7,396 bases of DNA. Source: CAYUAI01 sp964442745 (GTDB taxonomy: Bacteria; Pseudomonadota; Gammaproteobacteria; S012-40). The notes beneath the pieces were generated by a model. That model worked only from the letters and a program-made list of their open reading frames with translations. It ran no database searches and was not told the origin of the DNA. The DNA lies in contig CAYUAI010000136.1 in NCBI GenBank assembly GCA_964442745.1, positions 1-7,396 of the forward strand, given 5' to 3'. Of the stretch, positions 1-6,110 are shown in pieces; the stretch's first letter is position 1, and every line of letters begins with the position of its first letter. The position numbers were made by a program, and so were the translations under genes.

Positions 1-188
1 TCTTTAGCTACCCAGCCTGCCACACCTTGCCCCATATTCAGATGAATATTTTTAATGAGTTCGCTGTATTTTCCTGTGGCAATATCGAAATGAAGCTGTT
101 CAGTTCGATGGTTGAGTAGTAATAAGCTGCTGGCTTCGCATTGCATGAGTGCGGCGGTGGGTGTCTATTATTTTGTGAGCTGAGTCAT
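1..188 (-). pseudogene. 5' part of a GAF-domain gene, interrupted near its start, running off the left edge
   Basis: On the minus strand, codons from ATG at 146 down to base 1 encode 48 residues. They contain CEASSLLLLN, then FDIATGK, then GQGVAGWVAK, the typical first half of a GAF small-molecule-binding domain. A GAF domain normally has a helix before EASSLLLL, which a start at 146 would remove, and no Shine-Dalgarno sequence precedes that ATG. In the same frame, ATG at 188 gives MTQLTK, then TAA TAG at 170-165, then TPTAALM leading into the GAF. Adding one A to the A-run at 171-174 and removing one C from the C-run near 159-161 would give MTQLTKIIDTTAALM, an excellent GAF opening. I therefore infer a frameshift pair, by mutation or sequencing error. 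The rest of the protein is outside the window, so its output domain is unknown. If the data are correct, a short form starting at 146 remains possible. Confidence 0.55.
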
Positions 189-267
189 CTTCTTGTGTTT
201 ATTTTGTATTTATGTGATCCGATTCTCGAAATGGGTATTTTTACTCGTATTGATGAATTTGGTTTTT

Positions 268-275
268 ATTTACTC
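268..275 (+). repeat. Left copy of 8-bp target-site duplication
   Basis: ATTTACTC lies directly before the GTAA end of the element and is identical to 524-531. Confidence 0.65.
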
Positions 276-523
276 GTAAGTTTAAACTGATTTCAGGCAA
301 AATTATTAAAAAATACCGCTACCTCTTCTTTTCTCCAGGTAGCGTGGATTAAGCGAAGCGAATCCACGTCAGCGATGAGCGATGTAATCATGTGACAGTG
401 TGGTATTGAATGATGACAAGCCCAAGGGGGCATTCGTTGGTTTTCGACGCTTGTTACTCGTGGATTCGCTACGCTTAATCCACGCTACCCGTCTATTTTT
501 CTTTGAAATCAATTTAAACTTAC
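276..523. mobile_element. Non-autonomous transposable element (MITE), IS66-like ends
   Basis: The ends at 276-295 and 504-523 are inverted repeats matching at 19 of 20 positions; the element starts GTAAGTTTAAAC and ends GTTTAAACTTAC-like (ATTTAAACTTAC). The outermost bases are flanked by a perfect 8-bp direct repeat, ATTTACTC, at 268-275 and 524-531, which fits a target-site duplication. IS66-family insertion sequences typically end in GTAA and duplicate 8 bp, so I infer mobilisation by an IS66-type transposase. At 248 bp there is no room for a transposase, and the reading frames inside look like chance. A second inverted repeat is nested within. The element sits between the divergent GAF remnant and the uracil-DNA glycosylase gene, and it ends about 60 bp before the latter's -10 box. 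Confidence 0.72.
338..489. repeat. Nested 31-bp inverted repeat pair, REP/REPIN-like
   Basis: The arms at 338-368 and 459-489 are reverse complements at 30 of 31 positions; the one difference is A versus T in AAGCG(A/T)AGCG. Each arm is also a small palindrome on its own: CGTGGATT at 343-350 pairs with AATCCACG at 361-368, and the right arm does the same at 459-466 and 477-484. Paired palindromes of this kind resemble REP doublets (REPINs) or the core of a palindromic MITE. An 8-bp hairpin, CGCTACCT at 317-324 with AGGTAGCG at 337-344, abuts the left arm and repeats the arm terminus, so it may be part of a third copy. The unit lies wholly inside the 276-523 element, with no target duplication of its own. 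Confidence 0.7.
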
Positions 524-531
524 ATTTACTC
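524..531 (+). repeat. Right copy of 8-bp target-site duplication
   Basis: ATTTACTC lies directly after the TTAC end of the element and is identical to 268-275. Confidence 0.65.
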
Positions 532-563
532 ATGCGATGATTGGTTTTTGTGATTTTCAACCG

Positions 564-591
564 TTAGCTTTTGCTTAATGTCGGTTATAAT
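564..591 (+). promoter_or_regulatory. Sigma-70 promoter for the glycosylase-uvrC genes
   Basis: A perfect -10 box, TATAAT, lies at 586-591. The -35 position is weak (TTAGCT, 564-569, spacer 16). Transcription would begin near 598, about 20 nt before the ATG at 619. The promoter lies outside the transposable element. Confidence 0.55.
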
Positions 592-618
592 CTGATTTTT
601 GTGTTTGGTTGAGTTAAT

Positions 619-1254
619 ATGCCTAAATTTAGTATAAAATGTCGTCAATGTCCGCGCTTGGTTGATTTTTTAGTTCAAGTGAAGCAGGATCATCCTAATT
701 ATTACGCCAAGCCAGTGCCTGCTTTTGGCGATCATGATCCGCATTTATTGATTGTGGGTTTAGCGCCGGGTTTACATGGGGCGAATCGGACAGGGCGGCC
801 ATTTACCGGGGATCATGCGGGCATCTTATTGTATCAAACCTTATATAAATATGGTTTTTCGAGTGCGCCGGTGTCTGAGTCGTCTCGCGATGGTTTGCAG
901 TTATTGGATTGCCGGATCACTAATGCTGTGAAGTGTTTGCCGCCGCAGAATAAACCGATCGGATTGGAAGTGCAGAACTGTAATGGTTATTTGAATAATG
1001 AAATTCAACAATTAGCATCGGGTTCAATGATACTGGCATTAGGTACTTTGGCACATAATGCGGTGATACGTGCCATCGGCGAGAAACAAAAAGATTATCC
1101 ATTTGGGCATGAGCGATTGCATTCATTGCCCATGGGGTATGCATTGTTAGACTCTTATCATTGTAGTCGGTATAACACCCAAACCCATCGCCTTACGGAG
1201 GATATGTTCCACCAGGTTTTTGCGAAAGCACGGCAATGGGTGGATACGCATTGA
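619..1254 (+). CDS. udg: Family 5 (UdgB-type) uracil-DNA glycosylase, iron-sulfur protein
   Basis: This cytoplasmic base-excision repair enzyme would cut uracil, and probably other deaminated or damaged bases such as hypoxanthine, out of double-stranded DNA, leaving an abasic site. The 211-residue product carries the family 5 active-site block GLAPGLHGANRTGRPFTGD at residues 47-65. The second motif, SYHCSRYNTQT, is at 179-189, with His181 in the usual catalytic loop place. Four cysteines fit a [4Fe-4S] site: Cys8 and Cys11 (CxxC), then Cys106 and Cys121 separated by 14 residues as in families 4 and 5. Family 5 proteins lack the polar residue used by other glycosylases in the first motif, and here too it reads GLAPG. 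The ATG at 619 is preceded by a weak GAG five bases upstream and by a TATAAT box. It lies 41 bp before uvrC on the same strand, so the two may be cotranscribed. Confidence 0.93.
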   Translation: MPKFSIKCRQCPRLVDFLVQVKQDHPNYYAKPVPAFGDHDPHLLIVGLAPGLHGANRTGRPFTGDHAGILLYQTLYKYGFSSAPVSESSRDGLQLLDCRITNAVKCLPPQNKPIGLEVQNCNGYLNNEIQQLASGSMILALGTLAHNAVIRAIGEKQKDYPFGHERLHSLPMGYALLDSYHCSRYNTQTHRLTEDMFHQVFAKARQWVDTH

Positions 1255-1268
1255 TGTGAATATGCGTA
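1245..1268 (+). other. Hairpin over the glycosylase stop codon
   Basis: TACGCAT (1245-1251) and ATGCGTA (1262-1268) form a perfect 7-bp stem. The TGA stop (1252-1254) falls in the 10-nt loop. A T-rich stretch follows only after CACCTTG, so this is at best a poor terminator or a processing/attenuation site before uvrC. Confidence 0.35.
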
Positions 1269-1295
1269 CACCTTGTTTTTTGCCTGGAAAAAATA

Positions 1296-3140
1296 ATGAC
1301 TGATTCGTTTGATCATGTCGCATTCGATCATAAGGCTTTTTTAAAGACCTTGACTAGTAAGCCCGGAGTGTATCGGATGCTCAATGCAAAACAACAAGTG
1401 ATTTATGTGGGTAAAGCAAAAAATCTGAAAAAGCGAGTATCGAGTTATTTTAATCGGAGTGATTCCTCGCTAAAAACACAAGCCATGGTGGCGCGTATTC
1501 ATGCCATCGATATTGCGGTGACCCATACCGAAAATGAAGCGCTCATTCTAGAAAACATTTTAATTAAAACACTTAAACCTCAATATAATATTTTATACCG
1601 AGATGACAAAGGCTATCCTTATATTTATTTGTCGACCCAGGCTGATTTTCCTCGGTTGAGTTATTTTCGGGGCATCAAAAAAGCCAACGGTCGCTATTTC
1701 GGGCCATATCCTAGTGCCAGTGCCGCTAAAGAGAGTCTCAATTTATTACAAAAACTGTTTCCTGTACGGCAGTGCGAAGATAGCTTTTTTAAAAATCGTG
1801 CTCGACCTTGTTTGCAATATCAAATAAAACGCTGTACTGCCCCTTGTGTGGATTTGATTAGTGATGAACAATATGCCGAAGATGTGCGGCATGCAAGCAT
1901 GTTTCTTGACGGCAAAAACTCGGCGGTGATTGACGAACTGGTGCATCGTATGGAACAAGCGGCCGATCAATTGGCTTTTGAGCAAGCGGCAAAATTCCGG
2001 GATCAAATCCAGGCGCTGCGTAAAGTGCAGGAACGCCAGTATATTTGTGGCGAACACGGGCATTTAGATATCGTAGCGGGCAGTCTGCATAACAATTTTG
2101 GCTGTGTGCAAGTGTTTTTTATTCGGGATGGCCATAACTTGGGAAATAAAGCGTTTTACCCCAAATTGCCACCGCAAGCGACACTGGCTGACATGCTAAG
2201 TGCATTTATCGCTCAGTATTATTTGACGGAGAAGAATCATCGGGAAATGCCCGCGGAGATACTGGTGAATCATTTGCCGGAGGATCAGGTTTGGTTGGAG
2301 ACGGCATTGCACGAACAAGCGGGCCGTAAAATCGCGATTCATGATCAAGTTCGTGGGGAGCGGGCTCGCTGGGTAAAGCTGGCAATGATTAATGCAGAGA
2401 CCGGACTGGCAAGTTATATAGCAAATAAAATGAATGTGTTAGCACGTTTTGAAGCCTTGCAAGCGGCGTTGCATTTAGCGAGCATGCCGCAGCGCTTGGA
2501 GTGTTTCGATATTAGCCATACCTCGGGGGAGGAAACGGTGGCTTCGTGTGTGGTGATGGATACCCAGGGTGCGGTAAAATCCGCCTATCGGCGATTTAAT
2601 ATCACGGATATTACGCCGGGCGATGATTACGCCGCAATCTATCAGGCGGTGACTCGACGTTATCGGCGCTTGAAAGAGTCGGAGGGTGTGTTACCCGATA
2701 TTTTAGTGATCGATGGTGGCAGAGGGCAGCTTTCACAGGCCATTCAGGTGTTAACTGAACTGCAAATCAGCGATGTCTTACTGCTTGGGGTGGCGAAAGG
2801 ACCGGAACGTAAGCCGGGAATGGAAACACTATTCTTGTCTGGACGCACAGAGCCTTTTATACTTGGCGCTACATCGCCGGCATTGCATTTGATTCAACAA
2901 ATCCGTGATGAAGCACATCGTTTTGCTATTCAAGGGCATAGGAATAGGCGTACAAAGAAACAACAAAGCTCTCCGCTTGAAGAGATTCCAGGATTGGGTC
3001 CCAAGCGCCGACAATTATTATTGAAACAGTTTGGTGGTTTGCAGGGTGTTAGTCGAGCCGGCGTTGATGATTTAATAAGCATCAAGGGTATCAGTAAGCA
3101 GTTAGCCCAAAAAATATACGAAGTATTTCACTCGAATTAA
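1296..3140 (+). CDS. uvrC: UvrABC excision nuclease subunit C
   Basis: UvrC makes the 3' and 5' incisions around bulky DNA lesions once UvrA has loaded UvrB, in cytoplasmic nucleotide excision repair. The 614 residues match the usual length (about 610). Domains in order: the N-terminal GIY-YIG nuclease for the 3' cut at about 22-100 (GVYRML, then VIYVGKAKNLKKRV with Arg47, and Glu86 in LEN); four cysteines at 160, 172, 180 and 184 with the spacing of the reported UvrC iron-sulfur site; the UvrB-binding UVR motif at about 208-243; the RNase H-like nuclease for the 5' cut with Asp405 (FDISH), Asp473 (VIDGG) and His541 (EAHRFA); and two helix-hairpin-helix DNA-binding motifs at about 562-612 (IPGLGPKRR, IKGISKQLA). 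All key residues are present. The ATG has TGGA eight bases upstream. It precedes pgsA, as in other gammaproteobacteria. Confidence 0.98.
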   Translation: MTDSFDHVAFDHKAFLKTLTSKPGVYRMLNAKQQVIYVGKAKNLKKRVSSYFNRSDSSLKTQAMVARIHAIDIAVTHTENEALILENILIKTLKPQYNILYRDDKGYPYIYLSTQADFPRLSYFRGIKKANGRYFGPYPSASAAKESLNLLQKLFPVRQCEDSFFKNRARPCLQYQIKRCTAPCVDLISDEQYAEDVRHASMFLDGKNSAVIDELVHRMEQAADQLAFEQAAKFRDQIQALRKVQERQYICGEHGHLDIVAGSLHNNFGCVQVFFIRDGHNLGNKAFYPKLPPQATLADMLSAFIAQYYLTEKNHREMPAEILVNHLPEDQVWLETALHEQAGRKIAIHDQVRGERARWVKLAMINAETGLASYIANKMNVLARFEALQAALHLASMPQRLECFDISHTSGEETVASCVVMDTQGAVKSAYRRFNITDITPGDDYAAIYQAVTRRYRRLKESEGVLPDILVIDGGRGQLSQAIQVLTELQISDVLLLGVAKGPERKPGMETLFLSGRTEPFILGATSPALHLIQQIRDEAHRFAIQGHRNRRTKKQQSSPLEEIPGLGPKRRQLLLKQFGGLQGVSRAGVDDLISIKGISKQLAQKIYEVFHSN

Positions 3141-3214
3141 ATAGGATAAGTGGATAGGTGCTGAATATTGTGCCAACGCTTATCATTTCATTGTTCTACT
3201 TAAATGAGTCTGAC

Positions 3215-3772
3215 ATGAGTATCCCTTTAATTTTAACGTGGGCACGTATTGCTCTTATTCCAGTCTTTGTGATTGTATTTTATTTACCCTTTAAATGGGC
3301 GAGTGCCGTCTGTGCAGGCATTTTTTTATTAGCCGCAATTACAGATTGGCTTGATGGTTATTTAGCGCGCCGCTTGAATCAAATTTCAGCTTTTGGTGCT
3401 TTTCTTGATCCGGTGGCGGATAAGTTGATGGTGGCGGTGGCGCTTATTTTATTAGTTCAGGTTCATCCAACGGTGGTTTTTACGATACCGGCGGCGGTGA
3501 TTATTGGTCGTGAAATTGCTGTTTCTTCACTCCGTGAGTGGATGGCTGAAATTGGTGAGCGGGCCAGTGTGGCGGTGTCAACGGTGGGGAAAATAAAAAC
3601 AACAGTACAAATGATTGCCTTGTTATTGCTATTATTTAATGAGCCTATTTTTCAGATCCCCGTGTTAGAAGTGGGATTGATATTGCTTTATGTGGCGGTT
3701 TTTTTGACAATTTGGTCGATGGTTGTGTATTTACGAGCCGCCTGGCCAATTTTAATGACAGACGATGTATAG
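3215..3772 (+). CDS. pgsA: CDP-diacylglycerol--glycerol-3-phosphate 3-phosphatidyltransferase
   Basis: PgsA is an inner-membrane enzyme that joins CDP-diacylglycerol and glycerol-3-phosphate to phosphatidylglycerol phosphate, the committed step to phosphatidylglycerol and cardiolipin. The CDP-alcohol phosphotransferase signature D-x2-D-G-x2-A-R-x8-G-x3-D-x3-D is complete: Asp44, Asp47, Gly48, Ala51, Arg52, Gly61, Asp65 and Asp69. REIAVSSLREWMAE (99-112) and GKIKTT (125-130) are also typical. Hydrophobic segments lie at about 12-24, 28-43, 71-84, 88-97, 131-142 and 150-173. The frame is open back to a GTG at 3158, but I choose ATG 3215: it gives 185 residues beginning MSIPLILTWARI, which aligns with the E. 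coli start (182 residues), and TGAG lies six bases upstream. The extra 19 codons look like leader. It follows uvrC by 74 bp with no terminator visible between, so cotranscription is likely. Confidence 0.96.
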   Translation: MSIPLILTWARIALIPVFVIVFYLPFKWASAVCAGIFLLAAITDWLDGYLARRLNQISAFGAFLDPVADKLMVAVALILLVQVHPTVVFTIPAAVIIGREIAVSSLREWMAEIGERASVAVSTVGKIKTTVQMIALLLLLFNEPIFQIPVLEVGLILLYVAVFLTIWSMVVYLRAAWPILMTDDV

Positions 3773-3791
3773 CCATCGACATTGGGTAAGC

Positions 3792-3816
3792 TAACGCCCC
3801 TAGGCCGTTATTTTTT
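3792..3816 (+). terminator. Intrinsic terminator after pgsA
   Basis: TAACG (3792-3796) pairs with CGTTA (3806-3810). Inside, one C-C mismatch is followed by CC/GG pairs around a CTA loop. Six T residues follow at once (3811-3816). It lies 19 bp after the pgsA stop and would end the udg-uvrC-pgsA transcript. Confidence 0.65.
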
Positions 3817-4003
3817 ATTTGAATGAAAGATGGTTGGTTTGTGCTAGACGATTAAAAATTATATAAATATCAGTTTACTAGATAAGTAATGACGAGCATA
3901 TTCTGATTCATGATCACGATGTGGCCACCGAATTAATCGCTCGCTTTTCGGTGTTTGGCTCAAGGCTATGTGGCGAGTGATTGAAAATGTTTTGTTGGTA
4001 GGC
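3817..4003. other. Non-coding spacer between pgsA and the tRNA block
   Basis: The stretch is AT-rich at the start, and I see no credible gene. It contains one inverted repeat, CACCGAA at 3926-3932 with TTCGGTG at 3947-3953 and a 14-nt loop. No T-run follows, so its role is unknown. Confidence 0.4.
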
Positions 4004-4031
4004 TTGACATGCGCCGCTAAATGCATAGAAT
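4004..4031 (+). promoter_or_regulatory. Strong sigma-70 promoter for tRNA-Gly
   Basis: A perfect -35 TTGACA (4004-4009), a 16-nt spacer and -10 TAGAAT (4026-4031). The GC-rich stretch GGTCCACCG follows, resembling the discriminators of stable-RNA promoters under stringent control. Start of transcription is expected near 4038. Confidence 0.8.
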
Positions 4032-4046
4032 GGTCCACCGTTCATC

Positions 4047-4122
<76 letters not shown>

Positions 4123-4128
4123 AATTCG

Positions 4129-4156
4129 AAACCTCGGTAGCATGCCGGGGTTTTTT
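4129..4156 (+). terminator. Intrinsic terminator after tRNA-Gly
   Basis: ACCTCGG (4131-4137) pairs with CCGGGGT (4145-4151), with one T-G pair. A-T pairs can extend the base. A run of six T (4151-4156) follows. It starts seven bases after the CCA and separates tRNA-Gly from tRNA-Cys. Confidence 0.85.
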
Positions 4157-4183
4157 CGATTTTTAAGGAACGAAATACGGCAG

Positions 4184-4212
4184 TGGAATTTTGTACGTTT
4201 GTGACATAGAGT
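4184..4212 (+). promoter_or_regulatory. Candidate promoter for tRNA-Cys
   Basis: TGGAAT (4184-4189), a 17-nt spacer and TAGAGT (4207-4212). Both boxes are imperfect. The tRNA-Gly terminator upstream makes a separate promoter likely. Transcription would begin within a few bases of the mature 5' end at 4221. Confidence 0.4.
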
Positions 4213-4220
4213 ACCGTTTT

Positions 4221-4294
4221 GGCTGGGTGGCAGAGTGGTTATGCAGCGGCCTGCAAAGCCGTGGACGCCGGTTCGATTCCGGCCTCAGCCTCCA
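4221..4294 (+). tRNA. tRNA-Cys(GCA)
   Basis: This 74-nt gene has acceptor GGCTGGG pairing with CTCAGCC (one G-U), discriminator U and an encoded CCA (4292-4294). The anticodon stem GCGGC/GCCGT encloses loop CTGCAAA, with anticodon GCA at 4253-4255. U at position 73, present here, is a known identity element for cysteinyl-tRNA synthetase. It occupies the place of E. coli cysT. I see no clear terminator before tRNA-Leu. Confidence 0.98.
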
Positions 4295-4367
4295 TTAATG
4301 TCATTGAGTAGGCCGAATTGAATGATGTGATATCGTTCAGTTATCTCTGTCGGTGAAAAATAAAGTT

Positions 4368-4396
4368 TTTCAATACCTTCTTTATTCAGGTAGAAT
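4368..4396 (+). promoter_or_regulatory. Candidate promoter for tRNA-Leu
   Basis: A good -10 TAGAAT (4391-4396) with a poor -35 (TTTCAA at 4368-4373, spacer 17). The distance to the mature tRNA end is nine bases, so the primary transcript would have almost no 5' leader. Read-through from tRNA-Cys is also possible. Confidence 0.5.
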
Positions 4397-4405
4397 GCGG
4401 TTTAT

Positions 4406-4492
4406 GCCCAGGTGGTGAAATTGGTAGACACAAGGGACTTAAAATCCCTCGGCTTAACGGCTGTGCCGGTTCGACTCCGGCCCCGGGCACCA
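4406..4492 (+). tRNA. tRNA-Leu(UAA)
   Basis: This 87-nt class II tRNA has a long variable arm (CGGCTTAACGGCTG). The anticodon stem AGGGA/TCCCT encloses loop CTTAAAA, with anticodon UAA at 4440-4442. The T-arm is GCCGG/CCGGC; discriminator A and CCA (4490-4492) are encoded. It corresponds to E. coli leuZ. The acceptor stem GCCCAGG/CCCGGGC holds one A-C mismatch (4410 with 4484), whereas the remembered E. coli gene is fully paired there. Seven T residues (4500-4506) follow without a clear hairpin. Confidence 0.97.
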
Positions 4493-4531
4493 CCCCTGCT
4501 TTTTTTAATCTCGTCGATATGTTTTCCTTTC

Positions 4532-4547
4532 TGGCGCTTGCCTTGCA
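4532..4547 (+). promoter_or_regulatory. Sigma-54 (RpoN) type -24/-12 promoter
   Basis: TGGCGCTTGCCTTGCA matches the RpoN consensus TGGCACGNNNNTTGCW at all key positions: GG at 4533-4534 and GC at 4545-4546 are exactly 12 bases apart. Transcription would start near 4558, giving a leader of about 38 nt for the chemoreceptor gene at 4596. No sigma-70 promoter with proper spacing is evident there. Confidence 0.6.
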
Positions 4548-4595
4548 TCCCTTCATATTATTTTAGAATTCATCCGATGATGGGTATGACGATTC

Positions 4596-6110
4596 ATGAG
4601 CCGACCGTATTTTTTTACTGTAAAAAACAAGTTATTGTTTGGAGTTGCTGGGTTTTTATGCGTGATGTTAGGTGCGATGACTTATGTGGTGATTGCATTT
4701 GATGATGAAGTGACATCACAGCAGTTGATGGTTTCTTTAGTGGAAGAGCTGATGGGGCTGGAAGCAAAGCAAAAAGATACCCTCTTGGCAAAACACGCCC
4801 TTCAGCGCGGAGAGGTATCCGTTTTAAAAAAGCAATTGGCGCTAACCGCCTATGTGGCTAGTCATGATGAAAAACAAAAAAAAGCATTACTTGCAAGGTT
4901 GACTCAGGCGGATGATGCGCTGGTCCATTTGGTGGATAAACTTTCTATTGGCACCGTTTTAAACGATGTTGATCAGCCGATTGCTGGCATTGAAGGTGCT
5001 CTATTTGGTATGCGTCAGGCGGTAGCGGTGGTGATTAGCGATGGCAGTGAAATGATGCTTGCTCAGCAAGCATCGCAGAATATGCTGATTTTTAAGGCGC
5101 GGGTTAACGAGCTGATGGGACATCTTGATGCATTACTCGCGTTGTTAAGTGTGCACCAAGTACAGCAACTGCAACAGGTACGAAATGCCAAGTCAGCGAT
5201 GACCAAACAGCGTGAAATTGTTTTACAGGAAAGCATTTCATTTTCATCGATGTTGCTATTCATGATGGCATTGCAAGGCAGTGTGATATGGCTGATAGGA
5301 TGGTTATTATTCAAATCCATGATGATGCCACTTAATTGGCTCAGACAGATTTCTCAGAAAATGACTCAGCACCATTTGACATCTTGTGAAGAAGAAAAAG
5401 CATTAATTACCTACCGTCAAGATGAATTCTCCGGCTTAGCTCAAGATCTGATTGACATACGTATTATGTTGCGGAACTTGGTCATGAAAAAATACCGAAT
5501 GAGTGTCGCTTTAGCGATAACGACCAACGAACTTGCTGCAATCGTCGCACAAATACAGGACGTGGCAAACAAACGACAAGCTTCACCTGAGATAAAAAAA
5601 GATGATTCTGCAATGCAAGCGGATGATCAAGTCGGTACAGCGATGGATCGTCAGACCTCATCGGCCAATATTTTATCCCAAAAAACAAAAGATATTAGCG
5701 TTATTATTGCTCGTATTAACGAAATAGCCGAGCAAAGCAATTTATTGGCGCTGAATGCCGCCATTGAAGCGGGCCGGGCCGGAGAGAAGGGGCGTGGTTT
5801 AGCTGTCGTCGCCGAAGAGGTGCGTGGCTTATCTGAACGCACGTCGCACTCAACCTCCACTATTTCGGAGATGATCAGTAAAGTGCGTACGCAACTGCAA
5901 GATACTTTTCAGCCGTCGGAAACAGCGCCCGATTTATCCGTAGAGATAAAAAAGGAGGGGGCATTGACAGCGGTGACGGGTACTTCATCTGCTCAAGTAC
6001 CACCCAGCAAGGATCTCAATGTATTGGTAAAAAACATGCACGATCAATTGAAAGCTTTACATGTGATGGTGAATGATATGAGACAATCTATTGACACATT
6101 CCAAATATGA
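4596..6110 (+). CDS. Membrane methyl-accepting chemotaxis-like protein
   Basis: This inner-membrane chemoreceptor would pass an external signal to a CheA/CheW kinase complex. The 504 residues show a short cytoplasmic start, TM1 at about 13-34, a 180-residue predicted helical periplasmic domain, TM2 at about 217-240, then a HAMP linker at about 241-295 (Pro245, Asp276-Glu277). The signalling hairpin tip is canonical at 374-412: NEIAEQSNLLALNAAIEA, then RAGEKGRGLAVVAEEVR; Gly393 replaces the usual Ala. The flanking methylation helices are poor: residues 325-352 and 436-472 are polar and proline-containing, and no C-terminal CheR/CheB tether pentapeptide is visible. Adaptation may be reduced or absent. 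ATG 4596 is the only sensible start in this frame, as it lies just ahead of TM1; its ribosome site is weak (ATGGG, 11 bases away). A sigma-54-type promoter precedes it. No che or flagellar gene is near. Confidence 0.9.
   Translation: MSRPYFFTVKNKLLFGVAGFLCVMLGAMTYVVIAFDDEVTSQQLMVSLVEELMGLEAKQKDTLLAKHALQRGEVSVLKKQLALTAYVASHDEKQKKALLARLTQADDALVHLVDKLSIGTVLNDVDQPIAGIEGALFGMRQAVAVVISDGSEMMLAQQASQNMLIFKARVNELMGHLDALLALLSVHQVQQLQQVRNAKSAMTKQREIVLQESISFSSMLLFMMALQGSVIWLIGWLLFKSMMMPLNWLRQISQKMTQHHLTSCEEEKALITYRQDEFSGLAQDLIDIRIMLRNLVMKKYRMSVALAITTNELAAIVAQIQDVANKRQASPEIKKDDSAMQADDQVGTAMDRQTSSANILSQKTKDISVIIARINEIAEQSNLLALNAAIEAGRAGEKGRGLAVVAEEVRGLSERTSHSTSTISEMISKVRTQLQDTFQPSETAPDLSVEIKKEGALTAVTGTSSAQVPPSKDLNVLVKNMHDQLKALHVMVNDMRQSIDTFQI

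Noticed and set aside
240..278. Direct repeat TTTACTCGTA at 240-249 and 269-278 as an operator pair
   Set aside because: The second copy is made partly of the target duplication and partly of the element's GTAA end, so the exact match arose from the insertion.
276..523. CRISPR-like repeats
   Set aside because: The repeats are inverted pairs in one element, not regularly spaced direct repeats with spacers.
369..560. Minus-strand 63-codon frame
   Set aside because: It lies mostly inside the MITE and its inverted repeats, crosses the element boundary and has no ribosome site or recognisable domain.
3158..3214. GTG start extending PgsA by 19 residues
   Set aside because: The extension is not matched in E. 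coli PgsA, and ATG 3215 has a better ribosome site spacing.
4319..4339. 8-bp hairpin TGAATGAT/ATCGTTCA between tRNA-Cys and tRNA-Leu
   Set aside because: It is AT-rich with one G-T pair and no T-run follows, so it is not a terminator; it is probably chance.
4412..4702. Plus-strand 96-codon frame
   Set aside because: It begins inside tRNA-Leu and overlaps the chemoreceptor start; the typical translated-tRNA sequence at its start shows it is spurious.
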